Positions 1 to 9,721 of a DNA stretch of 64,000 nucleotides are shown here, piece after piece; the first letter of the stretch is position 1; each line of letters begins with the position of its first letter. The notes under the pieces are model-generated. The model worked only from the letters and a program-made list of their open reading frames with translations. It did not search any database and had not been told where the DNA came from. Source of the DNA: JACVRW01 sp963850205 (lineage in GTDB: Bacteria; Actinomycetota; Thermoleophilia; Solirubrobacterales; Thermoleophilaceae); the NCBI GenBank assembly GCA_963850205.1, contig CAWKKJ010000017.1, positions 596,242-660,241 of the forward strand, given 5' to 3'. Position numbers and translations under genes: made by a program.

Positions 1-1088
1 CGCTCTGCCACCTGCTGGCCGAGCGCTTCGCCCGCGGCGGGCGCCTGGTGGCGCTCGGGCTCTCGCCCCAGGCCCGCTCCGACGTGCGCCACGTGGCGGT
101 GGAGTTCGTACACCCCGTGATCGTGGGCAAGCGCGCGCTGCCGGCCCTCGGCCTCACGCGGGAGGGCGGGTCGCTGGAGCGGCAGGTCGAGCTGGTGGCC
201 GAGCCGGGCGACATCGCGATCGCCTTCGACGCCGGGGCCGCGGGCGCCCTGCGCATCGCCCGGGAGCGAGGCTGCCTCACGATCGCCTACCAGCCCCTGG
301 GCGCGGAGTGGGAGTTCGACCCGCCGAGCGACGATCCGTTCGTCCGCCAGGAGCTGGCCGAGACCCACTACCACGTGCTGTGGGAGCTGTGCCACGTGTT
401 CTTCGAGCACCGGGGACTGCTCGAGGGCCGCGCCGCGGGGCCGGTGCACGACACCGGCGCGTCCAGCTTTCTCTATCCGTTCCTGGGCGAGCGCGAGACC
501 GATCTGGATGCCGTGTTGGACGACGTGCGCGGGTCGGTGGGGATGAAGGCCGAGGAGGTCGGGGCGCTCCGCGAGCGGACGCTCCGCGAGGGCCGCGGCG
601 TGCTCGTGGCGGCGGCCGGGGAGCTGCGGGGCCGGCTCGAGGCCGGGGGCAAGCTGCTGGCGCTGGGAAACGGCGGCTCGGCCACCGACGCCATGGACGC
701 CGTGGCCGACTTCCGCGACCCGCCCCAGGGCTGGCCGCCACGCCGGGCCATCGACCTCACCGAGGACGCCGCGATCCTCACCGCGGTGGCCAACGATGTA
801 GGGCCCGCGGCGATCTTCCAGCGTCAGGTGATCGCCTACGCCGCGGAGGGGGACGCCATGCTCGCCCTCTCCACCAGCGGCGGCTCCGAGAACGTGCTGC
901 TCGCCCTGGCCGAGGCCCGCCGGCGGGGCCTGCTCACCGTGGCCATGGTGGGCTACGACGGCGGCCGGATCGCCGCCGAGGCCCTGGCCGACCACGTGAT
1001 CGTCACGCCCTCGGAGCACATCCCTCGCATCCAGGAGGCGCAGGCCAGCGCCTACCACGCGCTGCGGGAGCTGGTGGAGCGCGCGTGA
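1..1088 (+). CDS. Tandem SIS-domain protein, hydrogenase-operon type (5' end outside window)
   Basis: The reading frame is open to the left edge of the window, so the N-terminus is missing; an internal GTG at 48 is probably not the start. The visible protein has a degenerate first SIS-like half and a clear second SIS half with GNGGSATDAM (phosphosugar-binding loop), LSTSGGSENV and a C-terminal helix ending in ALRELVERA. Databases often call such proteins phosphoheptose isomerase (GmhA). Actinobacterial uptake-hydrogenase clusters carry similar SIS genes beside hyp genes, so a role in hydrogenase maturation is more likely than heptose synthesis. It overlaps hypF by four bases (GTGA), which indicates translational coupling. 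Substrate unknown. Confidence 0.8.
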   Translation, partial: LCHLLAERFARGGRLVALGLSPQARSDVRHVAVEFVHPVIVGKRALPALGLTREGGSLERQVELVAEPGDIAIAFDAGAAGALRIARERGCLTIAYQPLGAEWEFDPPSDDPFVRQELAETHYHVLWELCHVFFEHRGLLEGRAAGPVHDTGASSFLYPFLGERETDLDAVLDDVRGSVGMKAEEVGALRERTLREGRGVLVAAAGELRGRLEAGGKLLALGNGGSATDAMDAVADFRDPPQGWPPRRAIDLTEDAAILTAVANDVGPAAIFQRQVIAYAAEGDAMLALSTSGGSENVLLALAEARRRGLLTVAMVGYDGGRIAAEALADHVIVTPSEHIPRIQEAQASAYHALRELVERA

Positions 1089-3388
1089 GCACCGTCGAGG
1101 ACACGGCGCGCAGGGTCCGGGCCCGGGTCGAGGGCGCCGTGCAGGGCGTGGGCTTCCGTCCCTACGTCCACCGGCTCGCCGGCGAGCTCGAGCTGGCCGG
1201 GTGGGTGCTCAACGACCAGCGCGGCGTGCTGCTGGAGGTGGAGGGCCCGGCGGTGGCGGTCGAGCAGTTCCTGGCCCGCCTGGAGCCCGACGCGCCGCCG
1301 CTGGCCGACGTCGAACGCGTGACGCCGGAGGACCTCGCCCCCACCGGCGAAACGGGCTTTGCCATCGTGGAGAGCGAGCACGGCGGCGAGCCCGACGCGC
1401 CCGTCTCCCCCGATGCCGCCACCTGCGAGGACTGCCTGCGCGAGCTGTTCGACCCCGACGACCGCCGCCACCGCTACCCGTTCGTCAACTGCACCAACTG
1501 CGGGCCGCGCTTCACGATCGTGCGCCGCGTGCCCTACGACCGGCCGCTGACCACCATGGCCGGCTTTGCCATGTGCCTGGCCTGCCAGTCCGAGTACGAC
1601 GATCCCGCGGACCGCCGCTTCCACGCCCAGCCCAACGCCTGCCCGGACTGCGGGCCGTCGCTGCGGCTGGTGACCGCGCGCGGCCGCGTGCTGGACGTGC
1701 GCGATCCTCTCCAGGCCGTGGTCCAGGCGCTCGAGGACGGCCTGGTGGTGGCGGTCAAGGGCATCGGTGGTTACCACCTGGCCTGCCGGGCCGACGAGGA
1801 CCAGGCGGTTGCCGCCCTGCGATCGCGCAAGCGGCGCGAGGACCGGCCCTTCGCGCTGATGGCGCCCGACCTCGACGCGGCCCGCGAGCTGGTGGAGCTC
1901 ACGCCGGCGGAGGAGGAGCTGCTCGCAGGCCGCGAGCGCCCGATCGTGATCGCCCGTCGCCGGCCCGGCGCCCACGTGGCGGCAGCGGTGGCGCCCCGAT
2001 CGCCCGACCTGGGCGTGATGCTGCCCTACACGCCGCTGCATCACCTGCTGCTGCGCGATGCCGGGCGCCCGCTGGTGATGACCAGCGGCAACGTCTCGGA
2101 CGAGCCCATCGCGTACGAGGACGACGACGCCGTGGCTCGCCTCGGGCGGATCGCGGATGTCGTGCTCACCCACGACCGGCCCATCGAGACCCGCACCGAC
2201 GACTCGGTGCTGCGCTCGGTCGCCGGGCGCGGCGCGCCGCTGATGCTGCGCCGCTCGCGCGGGTACGTGCCCGCTGCGCTGACCCTTCCGCTGGAGGCGC
2301 CGCCGCTGCTGGCCTGCGGCGCGGAGCTCAAGAACACCTTCTGCCTGGCCAAGGGACGACGAGCCTGGGTGGGCCACCACATCGGCGACCTGCGCAACTG
2401 GGAGACCCTGCGCTCGTTCCGCGAGGGGGTGGCCCACTTCGAGCGCCTGTTCAGCGTCGAACCGGCCGTGGTGGCCCACGATCTGCATCCCGACTACCTC
2501 TCCACGCGCGAGGCGCTCGAGCGCGAGGGTGTCGAGGCCCTCGGGGTCCAGCACCACCACGCCCACCTGGCGGCCTGCCTGGCCGAGCACGGCGAGCTCG
2601 GCCCCGCGGTGGGAGCGATCTACGACGGCACCGGCTACGGCGACGACGGAACGGTCTGGGGCGGGGAGCTTCTGGTGGGCGGTCCGGGGGGCGTCGAGCG
2701 GGCCGGCCATCTGCATCCGGTGCGCATGCCCGGCGGTGAGCGCGCCATCGCCGAGCCCTGGCGGATGGCCTGCGCGTGGCTGGTGGCAGGCGCCGGCGCC
2801 GACGCAGGCCCGCCCGCTCCGCCGCCGACGCTCGACGGCCAGATCGAGCACCGCATCTGGGACCAGGTGGCCGGCCTGGCCTCGTCCGGCGTGGCCTCCC
2901 CGGAGACCTCGAGCATGGGCCGGCTCTTCGACGCTGTCGCCGCCCTGTGCGGCGTCCGCGTGCGGGTGACCTACGAGGGCCAGGCGGCGGCCGAGCTGGA
3001 GGGGCTCGCCGACCCCGCCGAGCGCGGCGCCTACCCGCTGCCGCTCGAGCCGCCCGCGGCCGGCCGGCCTGCCGTCCTCGACGCCCGGCCCACCGTGGCC
3101 GCGCTCGTGGAGGACCTCCGCGCCGGGGTCCCGCCGGACGTGGCCGGCGCTCGCTTCCACAACGCCGTGGCGGACGCCACCGCCGCCGCCTGCGCTCAGG
3201 TGGCCGGCGACCACGGCCTGGAGACCGCCGTGCTCGCCGGCGGCGTGTTCCAGAACCGCCTGCTGCTCGAGCGCACGGCCGAGCGCCTGGCCGGCGCCGG
3301 GCTGCGGGTGCTGGTGCCCGAGCGGCTGCCGCCCAACGACGGCGGCATCGCGTTCGGTCAGGCCGCGGTGGCGGCGGCCGCGCGCTGA
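1085..3388 (+). CDS. hypF: Carbamoyltransferase HypF, [NiFe]-hydrogenase maturation
   Basis: HypF makes the carbamoyl-AMP/thiocarbamate precursor of the CN ligands of the [NiFe] active site and passes it to HypE. The 767-aa protein has all expected parts in order: an acylphosphatase domain (VEGAVQGVGFRPYVHRLA near residues 16-33), two C-x2-C-x18-C-x2-C zinc fingers (CEDC...CTNC and CLAC...CPDC), a YrdC-like domain (KGIGGYHLACRAD) and a Kae1-like domain with the metal site VQHHHAHLAACLAEH. The length matches the family (about 750-780 aa). The GTG start overlaps the stop of the SIS gene. The hydrogenase structural genes and other hyp genes are presumably to the left of the window. Confidence 0.96.
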   Translation: MSTVEDTARRVRARVEGAVQGVGFRPYVHRLAGELELAGWVLNDQRGVLLEVEGPAVAVEQFLARLEPDAPPLADVERVTPEDLAPTGETGFAIVESEHGGEPDAPVSPDAATCEDCLRELFDPDDRRHRYPFVNCTNCGPRFTIVRRVPYDRPLTTMAGFAMCLACQSEYDDPADRRFHAQPNACPDCGPSLRLVTARGRVLDVRDPLQAVVQALEDGLVVAVKGIGGYHLACRADEDQAVAALRSRKRREDRPFALMAPDLDAARELVELTPAEEELLAGRERPIVIARRRPGAHVAAAVAPRSPDLGVMLPYTPLHHLLLRDAGRPLVMTSGNVSDEPIAYEDDDAVARLGRIADVVLTHDRPIETRTDDSVLRSVAGRGAPLMLRRSRGYVPAALTLPLEAPPLLACGAELKNTFCLAKGRRAWVGHHIGDLRNWETLRSFREGVAHFERLFSVEPAVVAHDLHPDYLSTREALEREGVEALGVQHHHAHLAACLAEHGELGPAVGAIYDGTGYGDDGTVWGGELLVGGPGGVERAGHLHPVRMPGGERAIAEPWRMACAWLVAGAGADAGPPAPPPTLDGQIEHRIWDQVAGLASSGVASPETSSMGRLFDAVAALCGVRVRVTYEGQAAAELEGLADPAERGAYPLPLEPPAAGRPAVLDARPTVAALVEDLRAGVPPDVAGARFHNAVADATAAACAQVAGDHGLETAVLAGGVFQNRLLLERTAERLAGAGLRVLVPERLPPNDGGIAFGQAAVAAAAR

Positions 3389-3432
3389 GCCGGGCCCGAG
3401 GGGGCCGCGGAGGCCCAGATCAGCGGGGGTGC

Positions 3433-3468
3433 GACGACTTTGCCCCCGCGAGCCGGGGAGAACTCGTC
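3433..3468. repeat. Imperfect palindromic element, copy 1 (convergent intergenic)
   Basis: A 36-base imperfect hairpin with left arm GACGACTTTGCCCC and right arm GGGGAGAACTCGTC. It lies between the convergent ends of hypF and the broken VOC gene, where a bidirectional terminator would be expected. On its complementary strand it closely resembles the hairpin at 38483-38517: GnCGAGTT, a C run, a short loop, GGGGGCAAA, then nTCGnC. Two copies 35 kb apart suggest a dispersed palindromic repeat or a recurrent terminator. Confidence 0.5.
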
Positions 3469-3511
3469 AAGCCCCCGGGAATCGGACGCCTGGGCGGGTG
3501 CGGTGCCCGCC

Positions 3512-3893
3512 CTACGCGGGCTGGAGCGCGGCGAAGGTGTTGCCTTCGGTGTCGAGGAAGTAGCCCAGGCGCCCGACCTCGGGGACGCTCCGCCGGCTCC
3601 ATCACCATCCGGCCGCCCGCCTCTGACACAGCGCGCTCGATCTGCTCGATCGAGTCGACCTCGACGGTGCACACGAACGCGTTGAAGCCCTGGCCTTCGG
3701 CGGGCAGCGCCGCGTTCCGCTCGACGAGCGCGCCGTCGATGCCGGCCACGCCGTCCGGCCCGGTGGTCAAGAGGCGGTAGTCGAAGGGCGCCCCCTCCCA
3801 GCGCTTCACCGCCCAGCCGAACACCCCGGTGTAGAAGCCCTCGGCCCGGTCCATGTCGTCGGCCTGGATTTCGAAGTGCACCACTCGGCCCAT
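3512..3893 (-). pseudogene. VOC/glyoxalase-family protein, frameshifted
   Basis: The N-terminal part reads MGRVVHFEIQADDMDRAEGF and continues as a typical single-domain VOC protein (YTGVFGW, VDSIEQIERAVSEAGG, MVMEPAE). The frame then breaks near 3587. In the next frame it resumes as VPEVGRLGYFLDTEGN and ends FAALQPA, the usual C-terminus of this family. One extra base in GAGCGTCCCC explains the break. The protein would be about 126 aa. Metal-dependent dioxygenase/isomerase fold; substrate unknown. It is divergent from prfA and convergent with hypF. Either a real recent pseudogene or a sequencing error. Confidence 0.8.
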
Positions 3894-3950
3894 CGTCGCT
3901 CCCGTCAGTCGACCAGGACGACCGTACCGCCTGGTCGTACCCTTGTGAGC

Positions 3951-5002
<1,052 letters not shown>

Positions 5003-5006
<4 letters not shown>

Positions 5007-5797
5007 CGGTCCGCGACGCGCTCGAGGCGGCCGAGACGGCGCTCGCGGCAGCCGGCTGCGACACGCCGCGCCTCGACGCCGAGGTGCTGACCGCCGGCGC
5101 GCTCGGGGTCGACCGCGCCGCCCTGGTCATCGAGCCCCAGCGGGCCGTTCCCGGCAGCGCCGCCCGCGTGATCGGGGAGTGGGTGCGGCGCCGCGTCCAG
5201 CGCGAGCCGGTGGCCTACATCACCGGCCGGCGCGGCTTTCGCCATCTGGATCTGGCCGTCGACCGACGGGTGTTGATTCCCCGGCCCGAGACGGAGCTGC
5301 TCGTCGAGGCCGCCCTCGAGCTCGCGCCGGCCTCCCGGGTCCACGACGTGGGCACCGGCTCGGGCGCGGTCGCGCTGGCGCTGCTCGACGAGCGACCCGA
5401 CCTGCAAGTGAGCGCCTCGGACTCGTCCGCGGCGGCCGTCGAGGTGGCCCGGGCCAACGCGTCACGGCTCGGGCTCTCGCTCGAGGTCGCCGTCGCGCCC
5501 GGGCTGCCGTCCGGCGACTACGACCTCGTGGTGGCCAACCTGCCCTACGTGGCCGAGTCCGAGAAGGCGTGCCTCCAGCCGGAGATCCGCCGCTACGAGC
5601 CGCACGAGGCGCTGATCGCCGGGCCGGACGGGCTGGACGCGATCCGCGCGCTGGTCGACGAGGCGGCGCCGGGCACACGCCTGGCCCTGGAGCACGCGCC
5701 CCACCAGGGCGAGGCGGTCCGCGAGCTGCTGGAGGGCGCCGAGACGCGTTGCGACCTCGCGGGACACGAGCGGGTCACCCTGGGAGCGGCGCCGTGA
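5003..5797 (+). CDS. prmC: Release factor glutamine N5-methyltransferase PrmC/HemK
   Basis: SAM-dependent methyltransferase that modifies the GGQ glutamine of RF1/RF2. The 264-aa protein has an N-terminal helical substrate domain (DALEAAETALAAAGCDTPRL), motif I VHDVGTGSGAVALALL and the catalytic NPPY-type motif as NLPYVAES. Proline-to-leucine variation at that position occurs in the family. The start is TTG, overlapping the prfA stop in TTGA, and the end overlaps the next gene in GTGA. Coupling of prfA and prmC is conserved in many bacteria, which supports the assignment. Confidence 0.95.
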
Positions 5798-6405
5798 CGC
5801 CGGAGGAGGTGGCCACGCTCCAGCGCTGCATCGCCGTGGGTGGCGTGGCGGTCTTTCCCGCCGACACGGTCTACGGCCTCGCCACCGAGCCGGACTCCAA
5901 GGAGGGCGTCCACCGCCTCTATGTCCTGAAGGGCCGTCCACCCGCCCGGCCCGCGGCGGTGATGTTCTTCTCGCTCGAGCTGGCGCTCACCGCCCTGCCG
6001 GAGCTTGCGGCCCGCACGCGCGCCGCGGTCGAGCGGCTGCTCCCCGGCGGTCTCACCCTGCTGCTCCCCAACCCGGCGCACCGCTACCCGCTGGCCTGCG
6101 GGCCGTCCCCGGAGGTGCTCGGGCTGCGCGTGCCGCTGCTCGAGGGGGAGCTGGCCCCGCTGACCGCGCTGAAGTGGCCCGTTCTGCAGTCCAGCGCCAA
6201 CCGCTCGGGCGCGCGCGACGCGCGCCGGGTGGAGGAGATCGACCCGCGCATCCGCGCCGGCGTCGACCTGATCCTGGACGCCGGCGAGCTCCCGGGGACG
6301 CCCTCAACGGTTGTCGACCTGACCTCCTACGAGGCGAACGGGGAGTTCGTGCTGGTGCGCGAGGGAGCGGTGCCGCGGGCCCGGGTGGAGGAGGCGCTGG
6401 GCTGA
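5794..6405 (+). CDS. L-threonylcarbamoyladenylate synthase (Sua5/YrdC/YwlC)
   Basis: Catalyses formation of threonylcarbamoyl-AMP from threonine, bicarbonate and ATP for the t6A37 modification of ANN-decoding tRNAs. Features: VFPADTVYGLATEP near the N-terminus, the KxR element in LKGRPPARPAAVMF, the nucleotide-binding QSSANRSG and a late STVVDLTS. At 203 aa it is a single YrdC domain without the Sua5 C-terminal domain. GTG start overlapping the prmC stop. This position after prmC matches Rv1301 of mycobacteria. Confidence 0.93.
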   Translation: MTPEEVATLQRCIAVGGVAVFPADTVYGLATEPDSKEGVHRLYVLKGRPPARPAAVMFFSLELALTALPELAARTRAAVERLLPGGLTLLLPNPAHRYPLACGPSPEVLGLRVPLLEGELAPLTALKWPVLQSSANRSGARDARRVEEIDPRIRAGVDLILDAGELPGTPSTVVDLTSYEANGEFVLVREGAVPRARVEEALG

Positions 6406-7070
6406 CCGTAGAGGAGGTCCTGGCCTGGCTCGAGGAGCGCCGAGCCTCGCCTGCCGACCTGGCCGGCATGGCCCGCTTCGGGATCCGCACGGACGACGCC
6501 TATGGCGTGAAGCTGCCGGAGCTTCGCCGGCTGGCCCGCTCGCTTGGGCACGACCACCGTCTCGCCGCAGGCCTGTGGGCGACGGGACAGCGCGAGCCGC
6601 GGCTGCTGGCGGCCATGGTCGAGGAGACGGAGCGGGTGACGCCGGCCCAGATGGACCGCTGGGCCGGGCAGCTCGATTCCTGGGACGTCTGCGACGGCGT
6701 GTGCCTCGACCTCTTTCGCCACACGCCGCACGCGCGGGCCAAGGCGCGCGAATGGAGCGCCGGAGCGCGACACGGCTTCACGAGGCGAGCCGGCCTGGTG
6801 CTCATCGCGCTGCTGGCCCGGAGCGACGACGCCCGCGACGACGACCTCCTCCCCGCCATCGCTCTGGCCGCGGCGGCGGCGCACGACGGCCGCAACGAGG
6901 TCCTCAAGGGGGCGAGCTGGGCGCTGCGGAACATCGGTCGCCGCGACGCCCGCCTGGCTGCGGCGGTGGAGGGGGCGGCCACCGAGCTGACGGCCGCCGC
7001 CGAGCGTGGGCCGCGCTGGGTGGGGCGCGACGTGCTCTCGTATCTTCGGCGCCACTCCCCGTCCGTTTAG
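6402..7070 (+). CDS. AlkD-like DNA alkylation repair (HEAT-repeat) protein
   Basis: The 222-aa product is an all-helical HEAT-like protein of the AlkC/AlkD family (MARFGIRTDDAYGVKLPELR, WAGQLDSWDVCD, KGASWALRNIGRRD), which excises N3/N7-alkylated purines without base flipping. The W-D pair in SWDVCD and the late W are typical. No ATG/GTG/TTG lies near the natural N-terminus. The best start is CTG at 6402, overlapping the previous stop as CTGA, in line with the GTGA/TTGA/GTGA junctions upstream. The alternative ATG at 6468 would remove the first helix. Function is assigned by family resemblance. Confidence 0.82.
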   Translation: MTVEEVLAWLEERRASPADLAGMARFGIRTDDAYGVKLPELRRLARSLGHDHRLAAGLWATGQREPRLLAAMVEETERVTPAQMDRWAGQLDSWDVCDGVCLDLFRHTPHARAKAREWSAGARHGFTRRAGLVLIALLARSDDARDDDLLPAIALAAAAAHDGRNEVLKGASWALRNIGRRDARLAAAVEGAATELTAAAERGPRWVGRDVLSYLRRHSPSV

Positions 7071-7101
7071 ACCCGCCACCGCGACTGGTACGGTCGAAGG
7101 C

Positions 7102-8389
7102 ATGACCGATCTGAGCCCGGATTACTTCACGAAGCCCGTCGCCGACGTCGATCCCGAGATCGCCGACGTGCTCCGCAACGAGGTGGCCCGGCAGGAGAGC
7201 ACGCTCGAGATGATCGCCTCCGAGAACTTCGTGCCCCAGGCCATTCTCGACACCCAGGGCTCGGTGCTCACCAACAAGTACGCCGAGGGCTACCCGGGCA
7301 AGCGCTACTACGGCGGCTGCGAGCACGTGGACGTGGCCGAGCAGCTGGCCATCGACCGGGCCAAGGAGCTGTTCGGGGCCGAGCACGCCAACGTGCAGCC
7401 GCACTCCGGCGCCCAGGCCAACTCGGCCGTGTACATGGGGCTGCTCGAGCCGGGCGACCGCATCCTGGGCATGAAGCTCGACCACGGCGGCCACCTCACC
7501 CATGGCATGAAGATCAACTTCTCCGGGCTCTACTTCGACATCGTCGCCTACGGCGTGCGCGAGGAGGACTCGCGCCTCGACATGGACGAGCTCGAGCGGA
7601 TCGCCGAGGACGCCCGGCCCAAGCTGATCATCGCCGGCTGGTCGGCCTATCCGCGCCAGCTCGACTTCAAGCGCTTCCGCGAGATCGCCGACTCGGTGGG
7701 GGCGGTGCTCATGGCCGACATGGCCCACTTCGCCGGCCTGGTGGCCGCGGAGGAGCACCCGAGCCCGGTGCCCTACTGCGACGTGGTGACCACCACCACC
7801 CACAAGACGCTCGGCGGCGCGCGCGGCGGGATGATCCTGTGCCGGGAGGAGTACGCGAAGAAGCTCAACTCGCGCGTGTTCCCGGGCCATCAGGGCGGTC
7901 CGCTGATGCACGCGATCGCCGGCAAGGCGGTGGCGCTGAAGATCGCCCAGAGCGACCTCTTCCGTGAGCGCCAGCGGCGCACCCGCGAGGGCGCGGCCCT
8001 GGTGGCCGAGGAGATGGTCGGCGCCGGGGTCAACGTGCTCACCGGCGGCACCGACGTCCACCTGGTGCTTGCCGACCTGCGCGACTCGCCGCTCGACGGC
8101 CAGCAGGGCGAGGACCGGCTGGCCGACGTCGGGCATCACCGTCAACCGCAACGCGGTGCCGTTCGACCCGCGCCCGCCCGCGGTGTCCTCCGGCCTTCGC
8201 ATCGGCACGCCCGCGCTGGCCACGCGCGGCTTCGGCGCCGACGAGTTCCGCGAGGTCGGCAGGGTGATCGGCGAGGCGCTCACCGGGGACTTCTCCGACG
8301 ACAAGCGCTCCGAGCTCTCGGAGCGCACGCGGATGCTGGCCGAGCGGCATCCGCTCTACCCGCAGCTCGCCGAGCCCGCCGCGGTCTGA
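7102..8389 (+). CDS. glyA: Serine hydroxymethyltransferase (one frame break)
   Basis: PLP enzyme interconverting serine plus THF with glycine plus methylene-THF. The N-terminal part is complete: MIASENFVPQAILDTQGSVL, the cofactor lysine in TTTTHKTLGGARGG, and GHQGGPLMHAIAGKAVALK. Near 8131-8133 the frame shifts from GEDRLADV to GITVNRNAVPFDPRPP. One extra G (GTCGGGCATC for GTCGGCATC) explains it exactly. The rest (SGLRIGTPALATRGF) runs to TGA at 8387-8389. Corrected length is about 428 aa, normal for SHMT. The gene is essential and otherwise undamaged, so the break is most likely a sequencing error. Confidence 0.93.
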
Positions 8390-8476
8390 GCCTGAGCAGC
8401 GGCCGGGCGCCGCTTCACGCGCCAGGCGGCCGTGTGCCCGTGGTTTCCCTCCGCGCCGCCAGTAGGCTGATTCGCA

Positions 8477-9718
8477 ATGGACGAGCTCGATGCCCTGTGG
8501 GCGTTTCTCGTCGCTGCCGTGATCGCCTTTGCCGCCACCCCGCCTGCCGCGCGGCTGGCGCGGCGACTGGGGGTTCTGCACCGGCCGCGTGACCGGGATC
8601 TGCACGAGCGGCCGGTTCCCGGGCTCGGGGGGATCGCGATCCTGGCGGCGGTGCTGGTGGCCGCGCTGCTGTTCCTGCCCGGCGGTAGCGAGACCCGCGG
8701 CATCGTGGGCGGGGCGATCGCCATCACGCTGGTGGGCGCCATCGACGACGTCAAGGACGGCGGGCTGCATCCGCTGGTCAAGCTGGCCGGGCAGATCGCG
8801 GCGGCGGCCATACCCGTCTGGTCCGGGGTGCGGGTGGAGAACATGACGCTGCCCTTCGTCGAGCCGCTGGACCTCGGCAACTGGAGCTACCCGCTGACCC
8901 TGCTCGGGATCGTCGCCGTGATCAACGTCGTCAACTTCACCGACGGCGCGGACGGCCTGGCCGCCGGCGTGTGCACCATCGCCGCCGCCACCTTCGCGGT
9001 GATCGCCCTCTCCTTCCCTCGCGTCGACGCAGCGATCCTGGCCGCGCTCACCGCGGGCGCCGCGGTCGGCTTTCTCTGGCACAACTTCCACCCGGCCTCG
9101 ATCTTCATGGGCGATGCCGGCTCCAACCTCCTGGGGCTTCTGCTCGCCTGCATCGCCATCCAGGGCGTGCTGAAGACAGCCGCGGTGGTTGCGCTCTTCT
9201 TCCCGCTGGTGATCCTCGCCGTGCCCGCCCTCGACGCCACCTTCGTGGTCGCGAAGCGCATCAAGTACAACCGGCCGTTCTACTCGGCAGACCGCTGGCA
9301 CTTCCACCATCGCTTCACGGACATCGGCTTCTCCCAGCGTCGCACGGTGCTCTACCTCTACGGCTGGACGCTCTCCCTCGCGGCGCTCGCCCTGGCGATG
9401 CGCTTCGTGCCCTACTCGGACGACGACGGCACCCTGCACGCCGGCTGGACCATCGTGATCATCGCCTTCGGCCTGGCCGCGCTGGCGGCCAGCCTGTACC
9501 TGGTGCTGGTCCTGGAGATCCTCAAGTTCCGCCGCTTCCGCGAGCGGGAGATCCGCCGCCAGGTGGAGACCGGGGAGATCCCGGCCCTGAGCGAGACGGA
9601 GATCGAGGACGAGATCGAGCGCGAGGTGGAGACGGGCGAGTTCGAGACCGTCGATCCCCCGAGCTCGGATGGCGATCGGCGCGGCACCGACGAGTTCCAG
9701 GCCGTGCGCCGCGATTGA
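8477..9718 (+). CDS. wecA: UDP-GlcNAc/MurNAc:undecaprenyl-phosphate phosphotransferase (WecA/TagO type)
   Basis: Integral membrane enzyme starting lipid-linked surface polysaccharide synthesis by moving a sugar phosphate to polyprenyl phosphate. The 413-aa protein has about ten membrane helices and the family motifs: GAIDDVKDGG (acidic pair), VNFTDGADGLAAG, FMGDAGSNLLG and RWHFHHRF (HxHH loop). The C-terminus after about residue 350 is an acidic, charged cytoplasmic tail (GETEIEDEI-type). In mycobacteria the homologue (rfe) sits between sua5 and atpI; here four minus-strand genes separate it from atpI. It probably supplies the polysaccharide locus at 53.9-64 kb, among other pathways. Confidence 0.94.
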   Translation: MDELDALWAFLVAAVIAFAATPPAARLARRLGVLHRPRDRDLHERPVPGLGGIAILAAVLVAALLFLPGGSETRGIVGGAIAITLVGAIDDVKDGGLHPLVKLAGQIAAAAIPVWSGVRVENMTLPFVEPLDLGNWSYPLTLLGIVAVINVVNFTDGADGLAAGVCTIAAATFAVIALSFPRVDAAILAALTAGAAVGFLWHNFHPASIFMGDAGSNLLGLLLACIAIQGVLKTAAVVALFFPLVILAVPALDATFVVAKRIKYNRPFYSADRWHFHHRFTDIGFSQRRTVLYLYGWTLSLAALALAMRFVPYSDDDGTLHAGWTIVIIAFGLAALAASLYLVLVLEILKFRRFREREIRRQVETGEIPALSETEIEDEIEREVETGEFETVDPPSSDGDRRGTDEFQAVRRD

Positions 9719-9721
9719 GCA

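Noticed and set aside
1052..3214. 720-codon minus-strand open frame opposite hypF
   Set aside because: Shadow of a very GC-rich gene; His/Arg/Gly-rich translation without motifs, while the plus strand encodes a complete HypF.
8125..8140. Programmed frameshift in glyA (and likewise in atpD at 20750-20760)
   Set aside because: No slippery heptamer or downstream structure is evident and neither gene is known to need frameshifting; one extra G explains both.
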